A stretch of DNA of 36,012 nt. Origin: a virus. The DNA is taken from the IMG/VR virus record IMGVR_UViG_3300043425_000084, positions 1 to 36,012 of that record. One strand, given 5' to 3'. A program made the translations under genes and the position numbers. Positions 21,547-30,115 of this stretch are shown one piece after another; position 1 is the first letter of the stretch, and the number at the start of each line of letters is the position of its first letter. The notes below the pieces were generated by a model, which did no database searches, was not told the origin of the DNA, and saw only the letters and a program-made list of their open reading frames with translations.

Positions 21547-21961
21547 CTAATTTATTAAACCCAAATTTGTCATACTTAATGTTAGGACTGCTTACCATCT
21601 TGGCTATGGAAAATAACTTAATACGACCTTGTTCTTTAAGTTGCTTTCCATAATCAATATATTCTTTTAATAACCTATAACCAACTGTCGTATTTCTATA
21701 ATCAGGCTTTACATACCACGCTAATTCATACATCTGAAATGTCCGATCACACCATGCAGTATGTGCAATCAAAGCCATTATTAAACCTTTGCCTTCTTCT
21801 AAAAATATAATTCCTTGTCCTGCCAAAATGCTATCTAATAACTTATTCCAATAAACAACATTGTCTAAATGCTTGTATTGCTCTATGTCTGCTTCTGCTC
21901 TAAACAGTTGCATCATTTCTATTATTTCTGTCTTATCATATTTTGTGGCTTTTCTAATCAT
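21527..21961 (-). CDS. GNAT family acetyltransferase
   Basis: A 144-residue protein with the GNAT fold: an N-terminal MIRKATKYDKTEIIEMMQLF, strand YELAWYVKPDYRNTTVGYRLLKEYI (acetyl-CoA-binding motif A, with R-x-x-x-x-G-x-R-L), and the final strands KYDKFGFNKLDETW. Transfers acetyl from acetyl-CoA to an amine. Lying between tail tip genes, it is a frequent resident of tail operons in freshwater phages; the substrate is unknown, a tail protein or host factor being possible. Confidence 0.85.
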   Translation of the reverse strand: MIRKATKYDKTEIIEMMQLFRAEADIEQYKHLDNVVYWNKLLDSILAGQGIIFLEEGKGLIMALIAHTAWCDRTFQMYELAWYVKPDYRNTTVGYRLLKEYIDYGKQLKEQGRIKLFSIAKMVSSPNIKYDKFGFNKLDETWIQ

Positions 21962-22566
21962 GAATTTGGACTTGCACCTTTTCCAAAGTAATAATTAATG
22001 TTTGTAATAAATGCTACTCGATTCATGCTTGTGTCGCCCGGTGCAAAAAATTGCCACGAGTTATCGTTAGTGTAGCGACCTGCAACACGATTTTTTAAAA
22101 TTAACTGAATTGAAGAAGCAGACACAGTTATTACACCAACAAACATTCTTACATCTTCCATCCATTGTTCTGAAATAGAAAATGAACTAATGTAGCCATT
22201 AAAGTATTGATACAAACCACCTTGCCCACCTGTAGTAATCAAAGCACCATTTGTGTCAAAAAAACCTTTCCATGCTTCTATTTGACTGCCTTTAATTTGC
22301 TGACCTAATACAAAGCCTAGCATTGCAGTATCAATACCTACAAGGGTAAATGTAGTTTCATTAGCAGTTGATTTAATATCTCTTTGCACATCACCAACTC
22401 GCACTAACTGACCAAGTGCATTAAATGGTTGAGCATCTACAGCAGATATAGTCAAAGAAGATGGTGCAGTAGAAAAGCGATATGTGCCATCAGGACTTGT
22501 AACCCTAACAAAGTCTGCATATCGTATATTGTTAGTATTTTCTACAGGTGTTATAACTTCACTCAT
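21958..22566 (-). CDS. Tail tip protein
   Basis: A 202-residue protein of beta type with YADFVRVTSPDGTYRFSTAP at the start, a long domain and the ending GRYTNDNSWQFFAPGDTSMNRVAFITNINYYFGK. I recognise the type as a tail tip/hub-proximal protein of phages with a J-like protein but cannot name the family with certainty. It lies in the usual place between the tape measure and the hub, and is coupled on both sides by ATGA overlaps. Confidence 0.65.
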   Translation of the reverse strand: MSEVITPVENTNNIRYADFVRVTSPDGTYRFSTAPSSLTISAVDAQPFNALGQLVRVGDVQRDIKSTANETTFTLVGIDTAMLGFVLGQQIKGSQIEAWKGFFDTNGALITTGGQGGLYQYFNGYISSFSISEQWMEDVRMFVGVITVSASSIQLILKNRVAGRYTNDNSWQFFAPGDTSMNRVAFITNINYYFGKGASPNS

Positions 22567-23243
22567 AGCACACTTTCAAAGGCTTGAAAATTACCTGACC
22601 ATTGGATAAATGAATCATTGGTCATAGGCACAAGGGTATAGGTTGGGTATTCTCTTAAAATTACAGGGAAAGTAACACCTGTATAAGAACTACCACCTAG
22701 TGATATAGTTGTTCCATACTGTCCAATAACTGCATTAACAGGGCTTACTAATGTAGCAATAAGATTTCTATGAACAGGAATATTGACTGTAGAACCACTA
22801 CCCCTTGTTACATTAGCAGTTGCAATATAAGCATAGCGACCTACTTGGCAAAAATCACCTGCTTTAACTATAAATGCACTAGCACTAATACTAGGCAAAG
22901 AACCTAACACAAGTGTTTTGTTTGCTGAACTTGTTTGCCATTGACAAGCACTAATTTGCCCACCTGTCATATTGCCTTGATAAGCAATATAGTTTTCCCA
23001 ACCAGTAGCACCAAAGTTAAGATATTGCTCTAAAGCCTTGTCAGGAATTCGTAAAGAATTAAGTAATACTCTATTTTCAGAATAAAGCAAATAGTTCATT
23101 GGTTTCATGTCAAAAGCAAAAGGCACGACAGTTGTAATCTCAGAAGTGCTAATGCGTTGATTTCGGCTAACTACTTGACCCACAAAACGATGGTCATTAA
23201 TGCCAACCGATTCACTAATAGAAAGGATAGTTGTAAGGCTCAT
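22563..23243 (-). CDS. Tail tip / minor tail protein
   Basis: A 226-residue protein of beta type lying just downstream of the tape measure gene, the place of lambda M/L or SPP1 distal tail proteins. Visible segments are VGQVVSRNQRISTSEITTVVPFAFDMKP, FGATGWENYIAYQGNMTGG and ILREYPTYTLVPMTNDSFIQWSG. I infer that it is a distal tail or ring protein connecting the tube to the hub. No enzymatic motif. Confidence 0.62.
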   Translation of the reverse strand: MSLTTILSISESVGINDHRFVGQVVSRNQRISTSEITTVVPFAFDMKPMNYLLYSENRVLLNSLRIPDKALEQYLNFGATGWENYIAYQGNMTGGQISACQWQTSSANKTLVLGSLPSISASAFIVKAGDFCQVGRYAYIATANVTRGSGSTVNIPVHRNLIATLVSPVNAVIGQYGTTISLGGSSYTGVTFPVILREYPTYTLVPMTNDSFIQWSGNFQAFESVL

Positions 23244-23245
23244 AA

Positions 23246-25168
23246 TTATCTCGATGTAGGCATACCACGACTAGCCGATTGATTTGCAGACCATACTGCA
23301 TTCTTGTTTTTAGCAAGGAACTGAGTTGCAGATTGCGTATCAATAGCAGACATATTGGCAATGTATGGTCCGTTATAGACTATTGTAGGCTTGTCGCTTG
23401 CCATTCCTGATAACTGTTGATTAGGTATTACAGTTCCACTTCTTTGTGGAATAAATAATTCAGGACCATTTTCGCCTACAAGAGTTGGTCCACTAATCAT
23501 TCCACCATCTGCCGCAGTCATAAATGCAGTTGATGGACCAACAAAGTCAGGGCTTGCCTGATTCATGCCTCTAACACCTAAATTAAATAATCCACCCAAT
23601 AATCCACCACCACCAATGCCACTAAACATTTGCATTGCTGACATACGCAACTGAATCTTAATAAGGTCTTTAATGACACTTTCAGCAAAATTACTAAATG
23701 AGAATTTGCCTGTTTCCACAAAATTATCTAATGCAGAAGTCATGTTGCTAGTCAATGATTTAAACATTTCCTCTGCCATACGACCATAGTTATAAGCATC
23801 TTCGGCAAATTGATTAAATGCTTTATTCCAACCAAATTCAAAAGTTCTTTGGGCTTGTATGCTTGATGTTTCAATAATTCTTGCACCATCTACATATTGT
23901 TGACTTAATCTTTGCACCTCTGCAATTTCATCGTCATAGACTTTTTTAAGTTTTTCAATATCTTTAGGATCGGCACGACCAATAGCATCTTCACGCTTCT
24001 TGGTTATTTCGTCTATTTTTTGGCTAGTAGAAATAAGAACTTGATTAATTGCTTCTTGAACTCGTCTTTCATCTTCGGTCATGCCAACCATTTGATTTCT
24101 AATGGCTAATTGTGCTAATGAAAAAGATTGTTGTCTTTCATATTCAACAGAAATGAGTTTTGCAACACGCATCATTTCATTCATTTTTTTTACTTCAGGA
24201 CTTTCTTTTACTTCGGCAACTGCAGGTCCTTTTGGTTGCTCTATTTTTTTTGTTTCTTCTAATTCTCTACGATATTCCCTAATAGCATGAAGTTGTAATT
24301 TAAGATTATTTTCAATATTCATTTGTGCTCGTTGAAAATCTTCAAAGGTCATATTGCCTTTTAAGAAATCCCACGCAACACCTAAAGAATCAATAGCATT
24401 ATTGGCATAACGCAAAGCACCTGCCATGCCATAAATAATGTTACTTATGGCTTCAAATGTTTTTTCTGCAAAACCACCTTTTACATCGATAGCATCAAAC
24501 AAAGCATTTACTGCAGGCAATACTTGCTGAGTAAAACTTAAGGTTATCATTTGAGATTTTTGTGCCAACTTGTCATTAAGTTCTGCCGCTATTCTTATAG
24601 CGTTTTCATACTTTTGAAATTCTTCCACACTTTGCGACATCTGAGCATTGAAGCCATTCATATCTACAGAACGCATACCTTTGCCAAACAGATCTAATTT
24701 TGTGCCTGTTTGTGTAGCCTTTTCGCCTACTTTTGCAAGACCTTCTGTAGTTTTTTGTAACAATTCTTCGACAGAAAGTTTAGTTAAATCATTTAATGAA
24801 ACACCTGCTTTGGCAAAAGCATCTTGCATTTTTTGACTGCCACTTGCCGCCTCATCAATGCTTTGAGTAAATTTAACTAAAATCTTTCCTGCATCATCTG
24901 CCTTACCACCTGACATGGTTAGGGCTTGGCTCATCTGTGTAATTCGGGCTATAGATACGCTAGTAGCATCAGATAGATCTGACATTTCGTCAGCAAACTG
25001 CATGGCTTTGTAGGTCATAGCACCAAGTGCCGCAGTAGCAACTGCACCTGCTTTCATAGCAAATTGACCAATATCGCCTAATTTGCGTTTAGCAGTTTCA
25101 ATACCTTTTGTGAATTCGGCAGTATCAATGCCTAAGACCACCCCTAGTCGTGCTATGTTTTGTGCCAT
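23246..25168 (-). CDS. Tape measure protein
   Basis: A 640-residue protein. It starts with ARLGVVLGIDTAEFTKGIETAKRKL, the usual first helix of tape measure proteins, then a hydrophobic part (GAVATAALGAMTYKAMQFADEMSDLSDATS), long coiled-coil regions (about 60-440) and a lambda-type C-terminal part (FAESVIKDLIKIQLRMSAMQ, GGLLGGLFN). Its length fits a tail of only moderate length, near 100 nm by the usual 1.5 angstroms per residue. Follows the chaperone GT frame by only a few bases. Confidence 0.92.
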   Translation of the reverse strand: MAQNIARLGVVLGIDTAEFTKGIETAKRKLGDIGQFAMKAGAVATAALGAMTYKAMQFADEMSDLSDATSVSIARITQMSQALTMSGGKADDAGKILVKFTQSIDEAASGSQKMQDAFAKAGVSLNDLTKLSVEELLQKTTEGLAKVGEKATQTGTKLDLFGKGMRSVDMNGFNAQMSQSVEEFQKYENAIRIAAELNDKLAQKSQMITLSFTQQVLPAVNALFDAIDVKGGFAEKTFEAISNIIYGMAGALRYANNAIDSLGVAWDFLKGNMTFEDFQRAQMNIENNLKLQLHAIREYRRELEETKKIEQPKGPAVAEVKESPEVKKMNEMMRVAKLISVEYERQQSFSLAQLAIRNQMVGMTEDERRVQEAINQVLISTSQKIDEITKKREDAIGRADPKDIEKLKKVYDDEIAEVQRLSQQYVDGARIIETSSIQAQRTFEFGWNKAFNQFAEDAYNYGRMAEEMFKSLTSNMTSALDNFVETGKFSFSNFAESVIKDLIKIQLRMSAMQMFSGIGGGGLLGGLFNLGVRGMNQASPDFVGPSTAFMTAADGGMISGPTLVGENGPELFIPQRSGTVIPNQQLSGMASDKPTIVYNGPYIANMSAIDTQSATQFLAKNKNAVWSANQSASRGMPTSR

Positions 25169-25519
25169 CTACTTATCTCCAAATAATGTTTGGGGTGCGT
25201 TTGGTTTACTCTTAACAAAATTTAATAACGATTTGTTCGCTAAATCCTTCTTGTCTTGTTCTGATAAGGGTGGATACAAATACTCATACTGAGTAGGAAT
25301 AATATCCTTAAGTTTAAAGGGTTGCTTACCTTTTGGCAACATAGAGTTAAAGTAGCCTGCAGTATGGCTACCTAAAACCTGTAGAAGCCCAAAGTTGCCA
25401 ATAATGCCATCGCTATACATGATGCAAATATCGGTAAAGGTTTCTTCATCGACTTGGCTAGGGTCTGTGCCATGAGCAGTTAAATAAGCCTTAACCTGCC
25501 TACGGACAGACCGAACTAC
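25169..25519 (-). CDS. Tail chaperone T extension, made by -1 frameshift
   Basis: This frame has no start of its own. It is read after a -1 slip at GGGAAAG on the end of the G gene, adding 116 residues (V-V-R-S-V-R-R-Q-V ...) to the 160 of G, for a GT protein of about 276. The part to the end (ITFTD... MYSDGIIGNFGLLQVLG ... KPNAPQTLFGDK) is Pro- and Lys-rich. As in lambda, GT should bind the tape measure and recruit tail tube subunits. The GGGAAAG sequence is the same as in lambda G/GT. Confidence 0.85.
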   Translation of the reverse strand, partial: VVRSVRRQVKAYLTAHGTDPSQVDEETFTDICIMYSDGIIGNFGLLQVLGSHTAGYFNSMLPKGKQPFKLKDIIPTQYEYLYPPLSEQDKKDLANKSLLNFVKSKPNAPQTLFGDK

Positions 25520-25998
25520 TTTCCCTTTGTGTCCTTGTAACTAGGGGATATAACTTCTCCAATTAATTCAACAAGTTCCAACTGAACGCTAAATGGAAAT
25601 AGTTCTTCTACCATTTCATAGGTTATCGTGGACATATCAAAGTCTTTTTCTTCAGGCACTAGCAATCGAATCATGGCAACAATACGATTCTCTGTAATAG
25701 CCTTGTTTTTGGCAGTATCCAACATTGATCTGCCCTGAATCTCTACATCGTTGTCTTTAAATACAACCCCCAACTCAGGGTCTAATTTGTCTTTGTTTTC
25801 AACAAACTGCTTGGTCAGTTCATCGTAATATTGCTTAACTTTTGCATCATCAACAACTTTTACTGCTTCAAACAATGCTTCGTATTCAGAAGTTAAGGGA
25901 ACTTTAACCTTAAAAGTATGCCCACCATACTCAAACGACTTGGTTCTTACTGCTTCTTTGTCAAACTTTTTGCCAAATGCCTTTGATAACTGATTCAT
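25516..25998 (-). CDS. Tail assembly chaperone G
   Basis: A 160-residue acidic protein (starts MNQLSKAFGKKFDKEAVRTKSF) with the strand HTFKVKVPLTSEYEALF, a helical middle, and a C-terminal helix SVQLELVELIGEVISPSYKDTKGK. Size, place between tail tube and tape measure genes, and the overlapping frameshift product identify it as the G-like tail chaperone that keeps tape measure soluble. It is not part of the virion in lambda. Confidence 0.86.
   Translation of the reverse strand: MNQLSKAFGKKFDKEAVRTKSFEYGGHTFKVKVPLTSEYEALFEAVKVVDDAKVKQYYDELTKQFVENKDKLDPELGVVFKDNDVEIQGRSMLDTAKNKAITENRIVAMIRLLVPEEKDFDMSTITYEMVEELFPFSVQLELVELIGEVISPSYKDTKGK
25519..25525 (-). promoter_or_regulatory. Programmed -1 frameshift site GGGAAAG
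   Basis: On the minus strand GGGAAAG is read as codons GGA AAG in the G frame just before its TAG stop (25516-25518). A -1 slip gives GGG AAA and enters the T frame at GTA. The site has the classical X-XXY-YYZ form and is identical to the lambda site. I saw no obvious stem after it, as in lambda. Confidence 0.9.
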
Positions 25999-26001
25999 CT
26001 T

Positions 26002-26523
26002 TTATCCTTTTTTTGCTTGTTTTGCTCTATATTTTTCTAAAACTTCTTTTAAAGAACTGCTTAAACTACCCACTACATTGCCACCTTGCGATTCCATAGC
26101 AGGTCGCATAAAGGGTTTTGCAGGCATCTTAGCAGTTCCAAACTCATTGGCTATGGCTCTTGCATCAGATTCAATGCCTTGCTGAATCTTGCCTGACTTA
26201 ACATTCATAAACTTTTTCTTAGCCAATACATTGCCGGGGGCAGTCGTAACATTGCCAATAACAATATCGGTATCCTCAACATACTTAGAACGCTTGTCTT
26301 TACGACTAGGCTTTCTAACCTCAAGCCTTAAAGATGCTCTTAACGCACCTGTGTCAACAGGCGACATATTCTTAGCAGTATTTAAAACATAAGTCATGGA
26401 CTTACGAACTGCTTTATTTAGGATTTTCTTGGAATCTTTCTCGCCAAAATCGTCTTGGATTTCTTTAAGCAAATCCTCAAATTCTTTCATCCCTTCAACT
26501 TTGAAGGTAACTGTGTCAGCCAT
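26002..26523 (-). CDS. HK97 gp10-like tail completion/connector protein
   Basis: A 173-residue protein of the HK97-gp10 type: VEGMKEFEDLLKEIQDDFGEKDSKKILNKAVRKS, MSPVDTGALRASLRL (the family signature), and EFGTAKMPAKPFMRPA near residue 130, where an FGTAKMPARPFLRP-like word is diagnostic. These proteins connect head and tail or cap tail tubes. Here it lies after the tail tube gene rather than before the tail terminator, a slightly unusual order. It overlaps the upstream TAA as TAATG. Confidence 0.88.
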   Translation of the reverse strand: MADTVTFKVEGMKEFEDLLKEIQDDFGEKDSKKILNKAVRKSMTYVLNTAKNMSPVDTGALRASLRLEVRKPSRKDKRSKYVEDTDIVIGNVTTAPGNVLAKKKFMNVKSGKIQQGIESDARAIANEFGTAKMPAKPFMRPAMESQGGNVVGSLSSSLKEVLEKYRAKQAKKG

Positions 26524-26747
26524 TATTCCCCCTTGACGAGTTTGGAATAGATAGCGTTATTAAGTTTGAGTGCGTATTCGGCACATTGTTCAGGTGTCAT
26601 TTTGTCAGCATGATTCTTGGCTATTTCGTATGCGACATTAATGCCTGCAATGCGTTGTTGTTGAAAACCAAACCAATTCTTATTTCCTGAATTGGCTTGG
26701 TTCAATAAATAATTTAATAAATCTTGTGAATTATTTTGTATTGTCAT
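26523..26747 (-). CDS. Small tail-region protein of unknown function
   Basis: A 74-residue, mostly helical protein (NSQDLLNYLLNQANSGNKNWFGFQQQRIAGINVAYEIAKNH, then DKMTPEQCAEYALKLNNAIYSKLV). Located between the tail tube and the gp10-like gene. It shows no known motif; a tail assembly helper is possible. Its stop overlaps the next start as TAATG, and the upstream tail gene ends ten bases before its own start. Confidence 0.65.
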   Translation of the reverse strand: MTIQNNSQDLLNYLLNQANSGNKNWFGFQQQRIAGINVAYEIAKNHADKMTPEQCAEYALKLNNAIYSKLVKGE

Positions 26748-26756
26748 TTTCTTGTA

Positions 26757-27275
26757 TTAAGAATTAGACCAACCATACTCATTGCCACCTACAGGATGGA
26801 TTGTGAAGATAAATTTACCTTCTGCATCAGGCGACATATCCCATTGCATACCACCAATACGACCATTGAATGCATAAGCAACTGTGTTTGTGCCATCATA
26901 AACTGCAACTACATAAGTGCGAATGGTCGTGCCATTGTAGCCATCATCACGAATTAACAACTGTGCAGGATCAGCAGGATTCCAAGGTGCAGTTACAGTA
27001 AGGCTAGTAACTTGGTTTTGGGTGGTGATCTTAGCACCAGTTCTTTGACCTGCAATAGAGTATGCGGCAAATGCATCGTCTGCACCAAAGGAAGGAACTG
27101 CTTCTACAGGAACTTGAATACCTGTAACACCTGTGCCACCTGCACTTGTGCCAATAATTTGCTCAGTATAGTCCCAATCGCTTAATTGAGTTACAGTTAA
27201 AGGAGATGGTGTTGCACCTGATTGCGTAAATAGGGTTGCAACATAACCGGGAAGAACTTTATTAATAAGTGCCAT
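26757..27275 (-). CDS. Major tail tube protein
   Basis: A 172-residue beta-rich protein (LINKVLPGYVATLFTQSG, DWDYTEQIIGTSAGGTGVTG, VEAVPSFGADDAFAAYSIAGQRTGAKI, NGRIGGMQWDMSPDAEGKFIFTIHPVGG). Composition, length and place between the tail terminator and the chaperones match a major tail protein of the lambda/HK97-like two-layer tube type. It should be one of the most abundant virion proteins. No extra Ig-like domain at the C-terminus is seen. Confidence 0.75.
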   Translation of the reverse strand: MALINKVLPGYVATLFTQSGATPSPLTVTQLSDWDYTEQIIGTSAGGTGVTGIQVPVEAVPSFGADDAFAAYSIAGQRTGAKITTQNQVTSLTVTAPWNPADPAQLLIRDDGYNGTTIRTYVVAVYDGTNTVAYAFNGRIGGMQWDMSPDAEGKFIFTIHPVGGNEYGWSNS

Positions 27276-27312
27276 TTTTAATTACTCCATAAAAAGTTAA
27301 ATAAATCTTATC

Positions 27313-27735
27313 TTATGCTGGCACATAAAGTGTGCAATCCATGAACACTTGATGCAGTCCTAACTCATTATCGTAACTATTGTATAACCACATTACATCT
27401 GCTTTAGCGATAAAAAATCCATCATTCAAGGGGTCGCCAAACATCCCCGAATATCCATGCAATGATTGTAGTATATCGTTGGACAAATTAAAAGTATCTG
27501 ACATAGACTGTCCAAATACCGATACCTGAAAGATAGGGCTATCTATGCCTTTATTGCTTTGAGTTTGTCCTGTAAATACAGGTTGATGGACATCCCTTAA
27601 ATGCCATGCAAGAAACAATGGCTCTTTAGCGTAATTCCTGTTGAAATTGGCATAAACAGGGGTAGGGCTAACAATCTCAGTCAACTGATATTGAATAGCC
27701 TTGGCATAATTGACAGGATTTAATTGAGTGGTCAT
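27313..27735 (-). CDS. Tail terminator protein
   Basis: A 140-residue protein, MTTQLNPVNYAKAIQYQLTEIVSPTPVYANFNRN, with the pattern of SPP1 gp17/lambda U-like terminators: an N-terminal helix that aligns, then a strand region around FLAWHLRDVHQPVF and ISVFGQSMSDTFNL. ATG at 27735 overlaps the upstream TGA as ATGA. It would cap the tail tube and join it to the head. Family assignment is by position and length rather than a clear motif. Confidence 0.65.
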   Translation of the reverse strand: MTTQLNPVNYAKAIQYQLTEIVSPTPVYANFNRNYAKEPLFLAWHLRDVHQPVFTGQTQSNKGIDSPIFQVSVFGQSMSDTFNLSNDILQSLHGYSGMFGDPLNDGFFIAKADVMWLYNSYDNELGLHQVFMDCTLYVPA

Positions 27736-28076
27736 ACAGGTGTATTCGGTTGGTTGTAGAAACACAAGAAGGTAACACTCATGCGATCATCCGATTCAAT
27801 AGCATCGGTAATTCGCCAATCCTGACCTCTCCAAGTAAGGCTAAACTCGTCTTGATTATCGACAATAGACTTAATGTTAGGAGTGTAATTAAATGTTAAG
27901 TTTACTAATTCTTGATAGGCTCGATACCTGTCAGCAATCCTAAGATTGTTCCTAACATCCCTAACAATGGCACGACTTATAAACCAAGGGGTAATGGTGG
28001 TCGTATATTGACCTAACTCATCTACACCATTGGTTACATTATTAATCGTAACATTCTCATAACGAGCAATAGACAT
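27732..28076 (-). CDS. Head closure / head-tail joining protein
   Basis: A 114-residue protein, beta-rich, with TINNVTNGVDELGQYTTTITPWFISRAIVRDVRNN and WRGQDWRITDAIESDDRMSVTFLCFY, the layout of SPP1 gp16/HK97 gp7-like head closure proteins, which are about 100-115 residues long. Lies between the connector and tail terminator genes as expected. Overlaps the next gene by ATGA. Confidence 0.72.
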   Translation of the reverse strand: MSIARYENVTINNVTNGVDELGQYTTTITPWFISRAIVRDVRNNLRIADRYRAYQELVNLTFNYTPNIKSIVDNQDEFSLTWRGQDWRITDAIESDDRMSVTFLCFYNQPNTPV

Positions 28077-28742
28077 TTATAGCACCAATGGTTTATAAGG
28101 TCTTAGAAGTTGAGCAACTCCAAATGGAATCTCATGCATGATTCCTGCAGTTGTATTGCTACGATTGTTATATAAATGGGTTAAGAGAAGTAAACCTGCC
28201 TGTTTGATAACAGGATAAGCAGACAATGGATTAGCCTTAGTTTGCCATGTAATCACGATAGGATTAGCAATAATTGTGCTAACGCTATTTGGAATCGTAT
28301 TAACAATTACACGATTAGCACTTGGATCGTAAAAATATTCTGAAGGATTAATTATAGTTAATACAGGCGGAGTGTCATTATTGTAATAAGCCACACAATT
28401 AATCACATTTCCACATTGCCCACGATAACCTTGAGATACTTCAGGCAAATCAAATGCAGTTTGCATTCCTGCAGAATTGTTTGTAGAGCCATAGTAGGCT
28501 TTATAAGTGATTGGGAATATGGACATACCAAGATAGTCCTCAATCGCCATACGAGTAGCCAATTCAAGCCCTGAAAGGTATGAATCTTGACTTTCGTCTT
28601 GGAACAGATTTAGTTGCTGAGTTATTTCTTCAAGAGTTAGCCAAGATGTTGTTATATCTCGGCTAATTTGCTCTACCTTCTCATAACTAAAGGGATTCCT
28701 TGGTGTTCCATAAAAAGAACCACTTGTAAGTTCACTAGCCAT
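28077..28742 (-). CDS. Head-tail connector (gp6/gp15-like adaptor)
   Basis: A 221-residue protein. Residues about 25-75 hold the adaptor helices (SWLTLEEITQQLNL, SYLSGLELATRMAIEDYLGMSIF) that bind under the portal; a beta-rich insertion of about 90 residues (YYGSTNNSAG to VITWQ) follows, then a final helix PVIKQAGLLLLTHLYNNRSNT. These features match HK97 gp6/'DNA packaging' adaptors. The insertion makes it about twice the usual length of about 110. Confidence 0.78.
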   Translation of the reverse strand: MASELTSGSFYGTPRNPFSYEKVEQISRDITTSWLTLEEITQQLNLFQDESQDSYLSGLELATRMAIEDYLGMSIFPITYKAYYGSTNNSAGMQTAFDLPEVSQGYRGQCGNVINCVAYYNNDTPPVLTIINPSEYFYDPSANRVIVNTIPNSVSTIIANPIVITWQTKANPLSAYPVIKQAGLLLLTHLYNNRSNTTAGIMHEIPFGVAQLLRPYKPLVL

Positions 28743-28751
28743 AATTTACCT

Positions 28752-30077
28752 TTATGGGGCAGTATAAGTTAGACGAACTCCTGCAAATACATCACGAATA
28801 GTGCTTACCATGCGTTTTTCAGCCCATAGCGTAACAAAGCCGGGTTGAGTTTGGTCAAAACGCTTAATAGTCAATTCTTCGCCATCAGCAATCGTCAAGA
28901 ACCTAGACCAATCAGCAAGGTAAACAGGGAACTTGCCTGCACCTACTTCATCCATATAGGGGTTAACAATTACTTCGTGTCCAAAAATATTGCCAACTGC
29001 AGAACCATTTGCATTGCCAACTTCAAGGAATACAGGCAAGCCCGATCCAGTTCCAGTAATTTCACGCAATGATTCAATAGTAGAAGGATGCATCATCCAT
29101 GCAGTCGTATCAAAGTTCCAATACTGAGCAGGCAATGCAGAAGCCAAAGCAGTAATGTCGTTATAGGCTAAAGAAGCACCTGCTTGTGCAACAGTTTTAA
29201 CAGTATGCAAACCATTAGTTAAACCTGAACCATTTGTGCCAAACGATGCATTTGCCCCACTAGGATAATAATTAAGACCTCTTAAACCTGCAGTTGCACC
29301 TGTAGTAGTAGTAGAAGATCCTGTTTGATCGTTATTAAACATCATTGAATTGGCTTCTACTTGCAAAAACTCTAGTGCCAAATCCTGAACAACTGCTTCT
29401 TCTAAATTATCAATATCTGACAATACTGCAGTTCTAATAGGAATGCTTGCACTTATTACTTTAGTAGAAATCTGCCAAAATGCAGTAGATATATCGCCTG
29501 CATTATAAGAAGGTGTATAACCCCAAGGATTACTTGGATCAGTTGCACTACCTTTTTTTACTACAAAGGCTTCATCTGAACCTGTAGTGGTAATTTGTCT
29601 TGCATATGTGCGTAATGGATTGCCCATACGCAAACTAGAAAATGCATCGTCATAAATGACACGACCACCAACACCCGAACCTGAACCAGTAAGTGCTGAT
29701 GCTTCATTGAAGGTAATCTTGGATTCCCCATTAATTAGGGCTTCTTTGATACCATCTAAAATTATGTTTTTTTCCATCTTTGCTAATTCCTTTTCTGCCC
29801 AAGATTTACCTGCATCACCGCCCCATAAAGCCCAAGCAATTCTACCTGCACTTGGGTATCCATCTTCGCCCTGACTGAAGCCTTGTCCTTTTTTATCTAC
29901 TTCATGTCTTGCGAAATAACTTACCATTCTGCCAATCGTATCTTTACTTAAATCTCTACCATTGACAATATCTCTTGCTCTAGCAACACCAACTTCTGTT
30001 CCACCTCTACCAAATTCTTTTCGCCAATCTAAGCCCCTTTGGGCTTCTTCTTTCATGGCTTGTGTTGGTTTTGGCAT
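28752..30077 (-). CDS. Second HK97-fold capsid protein with extra N-terminal domain
   Basis: A 441-residue protein. Residues 1-97 are a small domain known from other phage proteins (RRG-like AQRGLDWRKEFGRGGTEVGVA, then FARHEVDKKGQGF, SAGRIAWALWGGDAGKSWA). From about 124 (NEASALTGSGSGVGG) it follows the HK97 capsid fold and resembles the neighbouring capsid gene throughout, ending WAEKRMVSTIRDVFAGVRL. Met101 (ATG 29777) has AAGGAA about ten bases upstream and could give a 341-residue form. It lacks the coiled-coil scaffold arm. Could be a minor or vertex subunit; not determined. Confidence 0.85.
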   Translation of the reverse strand: MPKPTQAMKEEAQRGLDWRKEFGRGGTEVGVARARDIVNGRDLSKDTIGRMVSYFARHEVDKKGQGFSQGEDGYPSAGRIAWALWGGDAGKSWAEKELAKMEKNIILDGIKEALINGESKITFNEASALTGSGSGVGGRVIYDDAFSSLRMGNPLRTYARQITTTGSDEAFVVKKGSATDPSNPWGYTPSYNAGDISTAFWQISTKVISASIPIRTAVLSDIDNLEEAVVQDLALEFLQVEANSMMFNNDQTGSSTTTTGATAGLRGLNYYPSGANASFGTNGSGLTNGLHTVKTVAQAGASLAYNDITALASALPAQYWNFDTTAWMMHPSTIESLREITGTGSGLPVFLEVGNANGSAVGNIFGHEVIVNPYMDEVGAGKFPVYLADWSRFLTIADGEELTIKRFDQTQPGFVTLWAEKRMVSTIRDVFAGVRLTYTAP

Positions 30078-30091
30078 ATCTTTTAATCAGG

Positions 30092-30109
30092 TGGGGGCTT
30101 TCGCCCCCA
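30092..30109 (-). other. Strong hairpin with GNRA tetraloop between the capsid genes
   Basis: On the minus strand a 7-bp GC stem (TGGGGGC with GCCCCCA) closes a GAAA tetraloop. No T run follows, so it is not a standard terminator; it may cause partial termination or protect the 3' end of the first capsid mRNA, setting a lower level for the second capsid protein. This is inference. Confidence 0.6.
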
Positions 30110-30115
30110 TCCCTA

